Assembly (NCBI GenBank): GCA_964623625.1
Contig: CAZUUJ010000001.1
Span: 79,841-143,840, forward strand
Direction of reading: 5' to 3'
Length of the DNA stretch: 64,000 nt
Origin: CAZLGM01 sp964623625
Lineage (GTDB): Bacteria > Desulfobacterota > Desulfobulbia > Desulfobulbales > Desulfocapsaceae
The position numbers and the translations under genes are program-made. Shown here one piece after another: positions 7,512 to 17,900 of this stretch. The notes below the pieces were generated by a model that saw only the letters and a program-made list of their open reading frames with translations, did no database searches and was not told the DNA's origin. Numbering within the stretch: position 1 is the first letter of the stretch; each line of letters begins with the position of its first letter.

Positions 7512-9662
7512 ATGAAATCACAATCAAACTACCGATACACCGCTACCTGCAGCCTGGGGTTGGAGCCGTTGCTTGTAAATGAAATCATCTCCCATGGTGG
7601 AACCAGTGTGATCACAAGCAGAAACACAGTCCGGTTTCAGGGAGGACTAGAAGTAGGCTATGCGGCCTGCCTCTGGTCTCGTTTCGGTTCCCGTATTTTT
7701 TTGAATATTGGTGAATTTCCCTGTCATTCTGAAGATGACCTGTACAAATTCAGCCTCGATTTCGATTGGACTGCCCATATGGATGAGCACACGACCTTCA
7801 GTATTGGTGTAAGCCTCGGAGCGACAGAGATTACCCATTCCCGCTATGCGCTATTACGGGTGAAAGACGGTCTGGTGGATTTTTTCAGGCAAACTACCGG
7901 CGACCGGCCAACTGTTGAGGCCGGGCGGCCCGACATCCGGTTTCATGTCCATGTCGACAATTCCACGGCCTCCCTGAATATCGATCTTTCCGGAGAAAGT
8001 CTGCACCGGCGCGGCTACCGTGCACAGGCGGGTGAGGCACCGCTCAAAGAAAATCTTGCCGCCGCTATAGTCGCCCTTTCCGGTTTCTCAAAATCCACAT
8101 CTGTCGATACGGTTTTTCTCGATCCCATGTGCGGCTCGGCAACACTGCTTATTGAAGCCGCCTTGATCTATGGTGACACTGCTCCGGGGCTTTCACGAAA
8201 CTATTTTGGCTTTTTCGGCTGGAAGCAGCACAATCAGACTCTGTGGTCAAGCTTGATCGACGACGCTATTGTCCGGGAAGAGGACAAGTCGGACAAACCT
8301 TGGCCACAACTTCTTGGTTATGATGCCGACCAGGAGATTGTTGCTGTTGCCCGCAAAAATATCCGGCTGGCCGGTCTGGAAAACCGCATACAGGTAAAAC
8401 AGGCGGAACTCCATTGGCTACAAAAACCAGCGGACAAGGGATATCTTGTTACCAACCCGCCTTACGGCGAGCGTCTTCTTGAGAAAAGCGAGGCTGCCGT
8501 ATTGTACTCTTATTTAGGGCGTAAACTGGCTGAACAATTTTCCGGATGGAACTTCGGTATTCTGCTCTCTAATCCTGACTTAGGTGAAAAACTCGGCCTG
8601 AAAACTCAGGAGAAACATCGATTATACAATGGACCAATTTCGTGCCGTCTCCATTGTGGTACTGCGCAATCACCTCTATTAAGGCCACCTTTTTCCTGGC
8701 AAATCTCATCGCAGCCCATAGACGGAGAAGGAGCGCCACTTGCCAACAGGCTGCGAAAAAACCTGAAAAAACTTCTCCGCTGGGCTGAGAGAGAACAGGT
8801 GCATTGTTTTCGCATTTATGACCGGGATTTACCCGATTTCAACTTTACAATTGAATGTTATGACCGCTTGATCTTCGTCCGAGAGTATCGGGCAGCCAGA
8901 AATATCGACCCCAAACGTGTCGATAAACGATTTCAGCTGGCGCTTTCCACCCTCCGTGATCTGTTCGGAATTGGCCGCAGCCGTATTTTAATACGACGGG
9001 CCCATTCACATTCCGGTAAAAAATTGTCAAACGATCGAAAAAAAGCTGTTCCAAAAATGGTTGAGATTCAAGAAGTTAACTGCCGGTTTCTGTTAGATTT
9101 CAACCACCAAAAAACCACAGGGCTTCTTTTTCATCTGCGGGATATTCACAGGCAGATATACAACCATAGCAGTGGCAAACGGTTTCTTCACATCTATTGT
9201 TCCAGTGGTCAGGCGACCATTCAGGCGGCAGCGGCAGGCAGCGTAACAACGACTACCCTAAGTCCATCCTTAGAATCCATCGAGTGGTGCCGCAGGAATC
9301 TGGCTGTAAACGGCTTTTCCAGCAGCTGTCACCCAACTGTTCAGATCGACCCATATAAGTGGCTGAAAAAAGATAAAAATTTATACGATCTGATACTGGT
9401 CAGCCCCCAGGTCTCCCTTCTCTCGTTTAAAGAGAGCCGCTTATTGAATCTGCAACAGACACATTCCGAATTGATCTCCCTCTGTATGAGACACCTCGCT
9501 CCAAAAGGCACTCTGCTCTTCTGTACCGATATGAAAAAATTCAAGCTCGATACCGAACTGGCAACCCGGTTCACAGTAAAAGACATCAGCAGAAAAACGC
9601 TGCCGGAAGACTGCCGCCGAAACCCCACGATCCACAAGTGCTGGGAATTGAGATTGAAATAA
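7512..9662 (+). CDS. rlmL: Fused 23S rRNA guanine methyltransferase RlmKL
   Basis: The 716-residue protein has two methyltransferase halves. The N-terminal part carries a THUMP region (about residues 50-150), a SAM-binding loop in VFLDPMCGSATLLIEAA, and the N2-guanine catalytic motif TNPPYGERL. This matches RlmL, which modifies G2445. The C-terminal half resembles the RlmK part (7-methylguanine at 2069), but its SAM loop is poorly conserved (FLHIYCSSGQATIQAA) and the second catalytic motif reads LILVSPQ. The RlmK activity may therefore be weakened. The length agrees with the E. coli fusion of about 700 residues. The ATG at 7512 is chosen by homology of the N-terminus (YTATCSLGLEPLL). An upstream in-frame ATG at 7434 would overlap the divergent gene. 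Confidence 0.85.
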   Translation: MKSQSNYRYTATCSLGLEPLLVNEIISHGGTSVITSRNTVRFQGGLEVGYAACLWSRFGSRIFLNIGEFPCHSEDDLYKFSLDFDWTAHMDEHTTFSIGVSLGATEITHSRYALLRVKDGLVDFFRQTTGDRPTVEAGRPDIRFHVHVDNSTASLNIDLSGESLHRRGYRAQAGEAPLKENLAAAIVALSGFSKSTSVDTVFLDPMCGSATLLIEAALIYGDTAPGLSRNYFGFFGWKQHNQTLWSSLIDDAIVREEDKSDKPWPQLLGYDADQEIVAVARKNIRLAGLENRIQVKQAELHWLQKPADKGYLVTNPPYGERLLEKSEAAVLYSYLGRKLAEQFSGWNFGILLSNPDLGEKLGLKTQEKHRLYNGPISCRLHCGTAQSPLLRPPFSWQISSQPIDGEGAPLANRLRKNLKKLLRWAEREQVHCFRIYDRDLPDFNFTIECYDRLIFVREYRAARNIDPKRVDKRFQLALSTLRDLFGIGRSRILIRRAHSHSGKKLSNDRKKAVPKMVEIQEVNCRFLLDFNHQKTTGLLFHLRDIHRQIYNHSSGKRFLHIYCSSGQATIQAAAAGSVTTTTLSPSLESIEWCRRNLAVNGFSSSCHPTVQIDPYKWLKKDKNLYDLILVSPQVSLLSFKESRLLNLQQTHSELISLCMRHLAPKGTLLFCTDMKKFKLDTELATRFTVKDISRKTLPEDCRRNPTIHKCWELRLK

Positions 9663-9697
9663 AAAAAGCCGCCATCGTTTGATTCGATGGCGGCTTT
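9661..9697. terminator. Intrinsic terminator shared by convergent genes
   Basis: AAAGCCGCCATCG pairs perfectly with CGATGGCGGCTTT around a 7-base loop. It overlaps the rlmKL stop codon. On the minus strand the stem is followed by seven T, making it a strong terminator for the PKD protein gene. On the plus strand the T tract is short. Confidence 0.85.
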
Positions 9698-9722
9698 GAT
9701 TTACTTCTATAAAAAAGAGGGT

Positions 9723-11261
9723 TTATGGGGAAGGTTCCACCGTATACTGTTTTTTATCTACGGTCTCTCCGTCCTGATTGATCAGCACAAGATCAAGAGT
9801 CATCTGGTCACCTCCCATTTCAAAAGAGACATCAAACATCTTCGGATCGCCCCCACCCAGATCAAGAATAACCTGGGAATCCACAAGTGTTCCATCGAGA
9901 TAAATATTCAACCGGCCGGTGAAAGCTCTGCCTCCACGATTGAAAACCTCACCACCAAGAAGAGAATGTTTACCGGACGGTAGCTGCACACTTTCATTAA
10001 TGGGCGTTTGCTGCCCTGGGCCGTTAATCACTCCTGTCGAAAGGACCGACAGGTTACCGTCACCATCATCGGTTGCCTCCGGTTTCGGCTGAGTGACAAA
10101 GTACTTCAACGCCGGCATCCGTAAAGCTGTTCCTCTGGGACTGATGAAACGAACAGTCACATCATGACGGCCCAGGTTAAAGGTCGGCAGATCGACAACC
10201 GAGTCGATCTCAACTTGCTTGTGAAAGCCGGCAACCTGCTTGGTGATCATCTGAATGACCGTATTTTTGACCAGCCATTGCATGGTGATTACGCCGCTGC
10301 CGCTGTATCTGATAAAAGCTTTAGCTTTAAAGTTTCTCGTTCCTTTTTCAACGTTTGGGGCCAGCCCCATGAATCGTTTCGGAACGGCTGTACCTGCCCC
10401 CGGCGCTGTATCTTTATACCTGAGTTCCAGGTAATCGATTGTAAAACCTTTTACGACTGTGATCGTGTATACCTGTGGGGCCAGATCATCACCGCAGTAC
10501 CCGTAAACAGTCAGTCTATAGGTCCCAGGTCGTCTGTAGGTATGGGTAAAGATCGGCGTGCGTATTGTTTGAACTGTTCCGTCACCGAAATCTACCCGTT
10601 TGCAGGAGTCATAGTTGCCTCTGGAACGAAAGGTAACCCGTTGGCCGGCTTTGGGTTGCACCGGTAACCAGGTTGTTGTCCTGGTATCTCTACCGATTGT
10701 GATATATTTAGTTACTGGTGTGGAACTCGTATCGCAATTATCGTAGGCTCTCACCAGATACCGCCCTGGTTTATCAAGGGCGTGAACAAACTCCGGCGGG
10801 TTTCTGTCAGGATATCTTCTGCCTCTCTTTTTGAATTGCCAGGTGATACAGGAGGTGGAATCAAAATTGACCGCGGTCAGGGTGAACTGTTGACCGACCT
10901 TGGGAACGGCAGGCCTGTGATCAATTCGCTTAATGCCCTTCGGAGCTGTCGCCTTGTTGACGGTAATAGTCTCCGTTGCTTGAGAGCCAGGGTAAATGGT
11001 ATCCTCGACCCTGAGAGTATGAGAACCTACGTCTCTATATACATGGTGCTTGGTGGTGCCTGCACCGGTAGCATCTTCTGGAGAACCGTCTCCCCAATTC
11101 CATCGTATATCGAAAGGTGTAGCGCCCGGTCCATAGTTGCATATGACCTCAGTGCCAACGGTTGTTGGATTGGGAGTACAGGAAACGGAAGCAGCTTCAG
11201 CTGAATGGACCCAGCAGAACATCACCGCTACAAAAAGCAGTAACAATTTACATAATCTCAT
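9723..11261 (-). CDS. Secreted PKD-domain protein sharing modules with the giant proteins
   Basis: The 512-residue protein has a signal peptide (1-23, ending AEA). Three PKD-like domains follow at about 26-102, 108-188 and 196-269, with motifs such as WNWGDGSP and VDFGDGTV. Domains 2 and 3 each carry two cysteines placed as in the giant proteins at 15-28 kb, probably one disulfide each. A module at about 274-390 with GxGxxxxQWLV and LPTxxLGxH is also present in both giants. The C-terminus (400-512) resembles a CARDB-type beta sandwich. It is the last gene after the sigma factor and beta-barrel genes on the minus strand and ends at a strong terminator. It probably binds or matures the same surface structure as the giants. 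No enzymatic motif is seen. Confidence 0.8.
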   Translation of the reverse strand: MRLCKLLLLFVAVMFCWVHSAEAASVSCTPNPTTVGTEVICNYGPGATPFDIRWNWGDGSPEDATGAGTTKHHVYRDVGSHTLRVEDTIYPGSQATETITVNKATAPKGIKRIDHRPAVPKVGQQFTLTAVNFDSTSCITWQFKKRGRRYPDRNPPEFVHALDKPGRYLVRAYDNCDTSSTPVTKYITIGRDTRTTTWLPVQPKAGQRVTFRSRGNYDSCKRVDFGDGTVQTIRTPIFTHTYRRPGTYRLTVYGYCGDDLAPQVYTITVVKGFTIDYLELRYKDTAPGAGTAVPKRFMGLAPNVEKGTRNFKAKAFIRYSGSGVITMQWLVKNTVIQMITKQVAGFHKQVEIDSVVDLPTFNLGRHDVTVRFISPRGTALRMPALKYFVTQPKPEATDDGDGNLSVLSTGVINGPGQQTPINESVQLPSGKHSLLGGEVFNRGGRAFTGRLNIYLDGTLVDSQVILDLGGGDPKMFDVSFEMGGDQMTLDLVLINQDGETVDKKQYTVEPSP

Positions 11262-11403
11262 AATTATTTCTCCCGTCTATATCAAATATTGAAACAATGT
11301 TATTCCACTCTTTATAATTGGTGCCTTGTTTTTAAGAATTGTTCATTATTTTCTCTACAGATAGAGGCTCAAAGCAACTCAATAGCATCGGTATGACTCC
11401 GAT

Positions 11404-13473
11404 TTAAAACATAAAATCCAGTTTTGTAGACACCAGATAGCTTTCTGTTCGTGTTTCATCCTGGTCATCTTCCTCATATTCCCCGACAAGCGACAGAATG
11501 GTATCGCTGAAATAGCCATGGATCCAGCCAAGATGCCATTTAACAGCAGCGGACAGGGTGATCAGCCGGGTGTCGGCGGTCACATCCCCACTGGTCCAGG
11601 TGATCGAGTTATTTGTCGACAGTGAGAGCAGGTCGGTAATGATCGAATATTCAGCGCTCAGGTAGACATTGATGGTTTCGCTTATCTCTTCTTCGGTATC
11701 GGTTGTCGAATAGCTGACACCGGGGTAGAGCTGCAATTTATCGTCATAGTAGGAGTAGTTGAAGGTGACGGTGTGAGTAGTACTGTCCGATTCAGGTGTA
11801 TCGAAACTCTCGGAAATATCCATGGCCCAGGTCAACTGGACTGTACTTGAATCGGAAAAGGAGTAATCGATACCGGCCGTGTAGCCGAAATTATCCAGAT
11901 CCGTCTGACGGACCGACAGGGCGCTGTCCTCATAGGTCCGCTCCTGCCAGTTGGTGTGGCCGACACTGATGGAGAAATTATCAGTTACCTGCCACCTTGG
12001 TGTGATGGAGACTTTCTGATATCTCGACCATCCCTTAGATGAATCGTCATCCAGATTGTCATTGGTGTCTTCCCAGGTGATAAGCACATCCCATTTTTCA
12101 GTTGCATATTCTACCGTTAAGTCATAGCCTTCACGGTCAACGGAAAAATATTGCTCGTCAAGATTGACCAGAGACTGGTAGTTGGCACCGATATATTTAT
12201 AAAAACCGGAGACCTTCAAGCCCCATTTTTCAAAGGTGACTCCGGCCTGCCAGGCGGAGTCGGACTCATCGGTAAAATCGCTGCTGTCAGCGTCATCAGC
12301 TGCTATACCATCAATGGTTGCAGCAATTGTCTCTTTGCTGGAATAGCTGGCAACATATTCACCGCTGATAGTCAGCATCTGATCAAACAGTGTGAGTTGC
12401 GGGGCAATGGAAAACAACTCGCCTTCAGAGACAGTAACATCACTGTCGCTGGTGTGAGTGGACAGGATCGACGAATCATCCTTTCCCTGGGCGTAATGAA
12501 GATCGATATGGAAGAGATCTTCAACCACATCAACTCCAAGCTTGACTCCGGTAATATAGTTATCAGCATTGGGTATGGAATCTTCCAGCACATTGGACTG
12601 CCTGGAGTTCAAATAATACACTTCACCGGTAAACCGCCCACGGGAATACTGATAATCGATACCACGGCTGTTCAGCGACTCGCCGGCAAGCTTGGTAGAG
12701 ACAACTTCCAGATCACCGATTTGCAGGTGATGATGGGGCTTCTGTATCTCAAAGAGAAAGGAACTTATACTGCCCTCCTCTTCGCCATCCAGCGGATGGT
12801 TGGTATAGGCGACGTTCATATCGAACGATATGCTGGTCTCTCCTATTTCCCATGTCCTGGCAATCCGAAGATTAATATCAGCGAGGAAATCGTTGTCAGC
12901 AAAACGGGAGGTATCTTCCAACTCATCCTCTTCAGTTGTGCCGCTTTGGGTTTCATCCCGCTGGATCAATACTTCAAAACTGCCGTTTAAGGTAACCGAT
13001 CCGGTGGAAGCTATCTCCTCTTCTGCCCCTTCCAACTTTGCCGGCGCCTCACTTAAGATGAGTTCAAAACCGTCCCGGTCGCCTTCGATCATCATGTGGG
13101 TGACAGGCGCGTCATCGGGGAAAAAAAACATTCCCTCGTCGGTATACACCTCGAAATAGTATTGAAGAACGGGAGAATCCAGGGTCGAGGTATCGAATTG
13201 ATAGACAAAGTTGCCGCCACCGGCCGGTTTCATGAACCGCATCTGGTATTGATCGAAACCCGGGCGGAGAAAATAGAAACGAACGGCCCGGACGGTATCA
13301 TCCGTCTGGATACTCATTTCAACCAGTTGAGGATACACCAGCTCGGGCTGGTTATGTTCAATGGGGGGTGAAGCGGCAAAAAGAAACGTTGGGGAAAACA
13401 GCCAGATAACTAGAAACAGAAGGACAGCAGAACCACGTAAAGGAAACATCAGACCCTTACATTGACCTAACAT
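11404..13473 (-). CDS. Putative outer-membrane beta-barrel protein with N-terminal Ig-like domain
   Basis: With the start at the ATG ending at 13473 (ribosome site AGGAGAGAAAA directly before it; the in-frame ATG five codons upstream contains that site) the protein has 689 residues. A signal peptide is followed by a small beta domain (PELVYPQLVEMSIQTDD to about residue 120) like those in carbohydrate- or protein-binding Ig folds. From about residue 160 there are many alternating 8-12-residue amphipathic strands joined by acidic loops (for example FTDESDSAWQAGVTFEKWGL). The chain ends KLDFMF, the C-terminal Phe signature recognised by the BAM complex. It is therefore very likely an outer-membrane barrel. 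Sitting between the ECF sigma gene and the PKD gene, it may export or anchor the giant surface proteins. That role is inference. Confidence 0.75.
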   Translation of the reverse strand: MLGQCKGLMFPLRGSAVLLFLVIWLFSPTFLFAASPPIEHNQPELVYPQLVEMSIQTDDTVRAVRFYFLRPGFDQYQMRFMKPAGGGNFVYQFDTSTLDSPVLQYYFEVYTDEGMFFFPDDAPVTHMMIEGDRDGFELILSEAPAKLEGAEEEIASTGSVTLNGSFEVLIQRDETQSGTTEEDELEDTSRFADNDFLADINLRIARTWEIGETSISFDMNVAYTNHPLDGEEEGSISSFLFEIQKPHHHLQIGDLEVVSTKLAGESLNSRGIDYQYSRGRFTGEVYYLNSRQSNVLEDSIPNADNYITGVKLGVDVVEDLFHIDLHYAQGKDDSSILSTHTSDSDVTVSEGELFSIAPQLTLFDQMLTISGEYVASYSSKETIAATIDGIAADDADSSDFTDESDSAWQAGVTFEKWGLKVSGFYKYIGANYQSLVNLDEQYFSVDREGYDLTVEYATEKWDVLITWEDTNDNLDDDSSKGWSRYQKVSITPRWQVTDNFSISVGHTNWQERTYEDSALSVRQTDLDNFGYTAGIDYSFSDSSTVQLTWAMDISESFDTPESDSTTHTVTFNYSYYDDKLQLYPGVSYSTTDTEEEISETINVYLSAEYSIITDLLSLSTNNSITWTSGDVTADTRLITLSAAVKWHLGWIHGYFSDTILSLVGEYEEDDQDETRTESYLVSTKLDFMF

Positions 13474-13620
13474 TTTTTCTCTCCTCATGAATTCAATGGG
13501 ACCCTATAACAGCTATCCCAACTGATCAACCTCCAAAAATCTCCAAATAAACAAGTACCCTTCCCTTTAATCAACAACTTTAAATAGCATTACTATACTT
13601 GGAGTCTTGTCGCAACGTTA

Positions 13621-13830
13621 TCAATTTTTTTTTCGTTCTCTTTCGATCCAGAATCCTTCCAGACTCCTTTCATGGTCGATAATAATAGACTTCCATTCAA
13701 ACCCGTGGGGCGCCTCCTCGGTAATTCCCTCAGGCCGGTTGGAATCCATGAAATTCTGGATTTCTTCGTCGCTGAATTCTTTTTGGTAGGGCTGTATGTT
13801 TCTAGGGCAGCAGCATCTGCCTTTTTCACT
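13621..13830 (-). pseudogene. Possible small frameshifted ORF between sigma factor and beta-barrel genes
   Basis: A minus-strand frame of 69 open codons ending at TGA (13621-13623) translates to a convincing peptide (FSDEEIQNFMDSNRPEG, then HGFEWKSIIIDHERSLEGFW). An in-frame TAA precedes it and the only ATG is at 13747-13749, which would give 42 residues. The overlapping frame upstream (13868 downward, GTG start) also looks protein-like at its beginning (VVTGTEIVDRKVKKADAAA). A single frameshift near a CTG/CTG-rich stretch could join the two into one small gene. No family is recognised. Confidence 0.3.
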
Positions 13831-13858
13831 TTACGATCAACGATTTCTGTTCCTGTGA

Positions 13859-13883
13859 CCACACTCACTACGCTAGAGTGTGG
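13859..13883. repeat. 8-bp perfect hairpin downstream of the sigma factor gene
   Basis: CCACACTC and GAGTGTGG flank a 9-base loop. It lies about 85 bases beyond the sigma gene stop on the minus strand. No T run follows, so it may stabilise or process the mRNA rather than terminate it. Confidence 0.4.
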
Positions 13884-13967
13884 TGGTTCTCGTAAAGAGT
13901 TACAGCATCCTTTAGAAGGGAGTGTATTTCTGTGTTTTCGGCAATTAACAAATCAACGGATTAAAGA

Positions 13968-14684
13968 TCAAATCTCATGCCTCTCAATTCCCATTTCACC
14001 CAGGATTCCCTGAAGCTGTTCTTTGGCGTAAAAAATCCTGCTTTTTACGGTATTGATGGAGATGTCCATTATCTCAGATATTTCCTGATAGGTCCGCTGG
14101 TGAAAGAAAAACAGATCTAGAACCTCCTGATGCTTAGGGCCAAGCTGGGACAGCGCCTGTTTGACCACCTTCTTTCTGCTGCGAGCTTCCATTTCTTCAT
14201 CTGTTGCCCAGGTTGAGTTGTTATTGACCAGATCAAGGTCCTCATACGGCTGGTAACGGCTGTTTTTCTTGATTTCTTTCAACGAGAGATTTCTGGCGAT
14301 ACTGATGATCCAGGTGGTGACTTTTGAACGTCCCTGGAAATTGCCGCTCGATTTCCAGACCTGGAGGTAGGTCTCGGTCAACATGTCTTCCGCCCGATCC
14401 CGGCCAATGAGCCTGACCAGATAATAGAAGACCTTCTCATGGGTCGATTCGTACAACTCCCGAAATGCTTCCTTATCACCGGCAGCTGTTCTCCGTAAAA
14501 GCTCCAGATCCGGTTCTCGTTGAGTCTCGATGGTCATAGCAGGTTTTGGTATCGCTTCAAAGCGGATGAAAGGGTCATTCTCCCTATCCGGTGAATCGGA
14601 TTCAAGTGTACCATCATTTTCCAACAACTCAATCTTAAACCTGAATTGAGCGCTTTTTAAACGCAACCTGAACTGAAATCTCAT
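13968..14684 (-). CDS. ECF-type RNA polymerase sigma factor
   Basis: The 238-residue protein has a sigma region 2 at about 62-142 (DKEAFRELYESTHEKVFYYL, the DRAEDMLTETYLQVW helix, and FQGRSKVTTWIISIARN). Region 4 lies at about 174-228, with a helix-turn-helix (YQEISEIMDISINTVKSRI). Region 3 is absent, so this is a group 4 extracytoplasmic-function sigma. The first 49 residues are atypical. An internal ATG (ending at 14537) would give a standard ECF length of 189 residues, and neither start has a clear ribosome site. It is divergent from the first giant gene and precedes the beta-barrel and PKD genes. A cognate anti-sigma factor is not adjacent; the best candidate lies at 38.6-39.3 kb. It probably controls the surface-protein cluster. 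Confidence 0.88.
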   Translation of the reverse strand: MRFQFRLRLKSAQFRFKIELLENDGTLESDSPDRENDPFIRFEAIPKPAMTIETQREPDLELLRRTAAGDKEAFRELYESTHEKVFYYLVRLIGRDRAEDMLTETYLQVWKSSGNFQGRSKVTTWIISIARNLSLKEIKKNSRYQPYEDLDLVNNNSTWATDEEMEARSRKKVVKQALSQLGPKHQEVLDLFFFHQRTYQEISEIMDISINTVKSRIFYAKEQLQGILGEMGIERHEI

Positions 14685-14841
14685 CTACCGGAGCTTTATT
14701 ACAATTTCGATGAACATTTGAGCATGCCTGTGTTTTTTCTGGAGTACAAGTATGTAAACCTTAACTACATCTTGAAATTTAAAAACGCTCCGTTTAGGTT
14801 TAATACGAAATGGCAATGCGCTCGGCAGATTCACCTGAAAA

Positions 14842-14875
14842 TCACCCGGTGAAAAATCGTAATATGAAGTATAAT
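14842..14875 (+). promoter_or_regulatory. Possible promoter and palindrome before the first giant gene
   Basis: The 299-base gap between the sigma gene and the first giant gene holds a perfect TATAAT at 14870-14875. The -35 position is poor but is overlapped by the palindrome TCACCCGGTGA (14842-14852). That arrangement fits a regulated or ECF-assisted promoter with a leader of roughly 100 bases. No other structure was recognised in the gap. Confidence 0.35.
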
Positions 14876-14983
14876 CAAACAGGGCATACTGTCGACAGAT
14901 AACTCAGGCCGATTCCGGCAAGTCATCTTCATATCCGTTTGTCGGATCCGCTGGGAAGTTAGCAAACAGATTGGAGGTGTGCG

Positions 14984-17900
14984 ATGAAAGTCGGAATGGT
15001 TTTCCGGGCGTTTTTTATTCTTCTTCTTCTCAACGCTTTTATAAACAAAGGTGTCGCAATAGCGGCCAGCCTCAGCGCCAGCCCATCGACAACAACTCCT
15101 GGCACCCCGGTCAATTTCACCTATAACAATCCCGGGACGTCTGAATGTCTTGTCTGGAATTTTGCTGATGGCTCGGGCAACAGTACAGAATCAATCAGCT
15201 CGATACCCCACCACAGAAGCCATATCTTTTCCGAAATTGGAACCTACCTGGTGAAAGTATGGGATCAGGCCTGCGATTACGGCGGTCCGGCAACAGCCAG
15301 TGTGACTGTCACGATCCGTGAGTCAGGGCCTTCCGGTGGGAAACCTGTTGGCACAAAAATAAAAAAGGGAACCATTCAGGTCAAGCCGTCCAGGCCACGG
15401 GAAGGGGAGAATGTGACCCTGACAGCCAGAGGGTTCAAATCATCCCGTGTCTGTTGGAAGGTTAATGACAAGAAGCTCAAGCCCAGGTCCGCTTCCATCA
15501 GTCATCTGTTTAAAAAACCCGGCCGCTATGCCATTAAAATGTATGCCGATTGCGGAAAACAGCTTTCCGGTTCGAAAACGATTACCGTCTTAAAGGTTGA
15601 CCGGAGCCTTCGTGCCTCAAAGACAACAGTGAAAGTTGGAGATAAGGTGAACTTCACTACCAGCGGCTTTGTCTCCAGTTGTGTCAAATGGGAACTCGAC
15701 AAACGTGTTAAGAAAATAGCAAAAGGCCGGATGAGCCATACCTACAACAAGCCTGGAAAATATAATGTCAAAGCCTTTGACCAGTGCGGTGCCAGAGGTA
15801 TAAAAGCAGAAACAGTTATGATAACAGTGCTGGGTGAGGAGCTTTCAATCACCAAGGTTGACCTGCATTTTGACAACAACAAACGGATAGCTGATGTCAA
15901 AGTAGGTGATCCATTATCGGCCCAGGCAACTTTTTTCCATAAGGGCAATGGTAATCTTCAATATCAATGGCTTGTCGACAACAAGGTCTTTGGTGGGATA
16001 CAACGCTTACAGCTTCATCGTTCCAAAAAGAAAAAGACAACCGTTAAAATGGTTCAAAAGCTCCCCACTGAGAAATTAGGCAGCCATAAACTGAGCCTTC
16101 GTATTATACGGTTCAAGCCGGACAGGAAAATACCTGAGATATCCTATACTGTGGACAAACCTGTTCGCTCACTGGCGCAGTTACCAATGCCAAAGGGTGC
16201 AATTGCCGAATTTAAAATCGAACCGGATATTGTCTGTACTCATCGTAAAGAAGTGGCTGTCTTCAGCTATAAAGTACTCAGAATCGACCCAAGAGCAAAG
16301 CTTTGGGAGGTCGACTACAACAGGGGATCAAAAGTTCTCCTGGATTTATCATTCAAAAAGACCGACAGATATAAGCTGGATTATGCCGATGACAGCGGAT
16401 CATATACCGTTCCCGACCATGACGGCCCCAATGGCCCCCAGCTCAAGGATTATCGTCTCGACTACTCGTATGAGGTCGGTGGAAAAAAAATAAACGCACA
16501 TTGGTTTGATCAGGTTGATTATAGAAGAAAAAAGATTCAGCCTGAAGCGTTCATCAAAGAGATCACCATCGGCCCCGAAGTGGAATATGGCCGAAATCTA
16601 CCGTATGATCGGAAGAAAGGTGGATCAATTACATTTCATGTCACCTATGAACGCCGAAAAGTCGGGCCATGTGACAAGGATTTATATTTCGAGTTTGAAC
16701 CTCTTACCGTTCTTCCTCCTAAGTGGCAGATAAAAGGAGTTAACAAGCTCAAAATCAAACATGGTGAGCTGCTTAAACAAACCTATATCGTCAATGTGCC
16801 CGCAGGTCAGCTGCCAAACCCGAGTAGCTATTACATTGTCGGTTTTGCCGTTAAGAAAGACGGCTATGTCAATCAGGTTCCAATTGACCTTGAATTAGTT
16901 GATGACAACCAGGTTGTCATTAAAGAATTCGAAGCTGACAAAATGGCTATTTTAAAAGGTGGCCAGGTCCGGCTGGCCTACTCATTGAAAAATGCCGCCT
17001 GGGCCATGATCCTTCAGGCGGATCTCCATACCGGTTTCCAGCAAAAAGCAAAAACAAACCTGGCAATCTCTAAAAAATCTCAGCAAGGTACGGTCACCGT
17101 TACACCGACCGCATCAACAAAGTTTATTCTTCAGGCCGGTAAATATGACTCGAATGGCAAATCTATTACTGATTCCATCAAAGTTAAGGAGCTTTCTGTC
17201 AGTGTCAGTAAAATCGGTGAATATAGCGGTCCGCCCAACAATGTGAAACTGATCGGCGAAAAGCACAAATCATTGACGCGGACTGTCGATTTCACATCCC
17301 TTGGATCCAACGCCGCAAATGCTGAGCTGGTCGATGTGGTTACCGGCAAGAAAAAGATTCTGCCAATCTCCAAAGGAAACAACCTGAACAGTTTAGACAG
17401 AGAGGTGCTGCCCTTCCAGGCCAACATTTATGAACTCAGGGTCGCCAATCCCCATGGCGTTGTTACAAAACGGGTTACCTTCAACTTTGGTCCGGAATCT
17501 TTTGGCTCCCTAAAATATGCCAGCGATCTTCAACCGAAGATCCACCTTTTTACGCCTGATTCACCTTTTAAAGGCTGGGATTTTGCTGTTCCCATTCATA
17601 CCATCATCGAAAACGGTAAAACGGCAACTGTTTATGATACCAAGGGAGGAACAACCTATAATCTGAAGCTCAAAGACGGCAAATATGACGATGTTTTTAA
17701 TGCTTTCCCCAAACAGAATACAACCTATCGACTTGAAGTAAAAAATGACCACGGAACAGCTGTTCAAACAGCCCGGCTGATTCTTCCGGAAAATTTACCT
17801 GAGATCACTCACTTTTATTTCCAAGATCCAACAATTACTGCTGGTCAGACAACTACACTCTGCTACGGATTCAAAAACGCACTGGATGTCAAATTTATCC

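Noticed and set aside
12151..12990. Plus-strand open frame of 279 codons
   Set aside because: It lies opposite the beta-barrel gene, whose reading frame is strongly supported by signal peptide and strand pattern.
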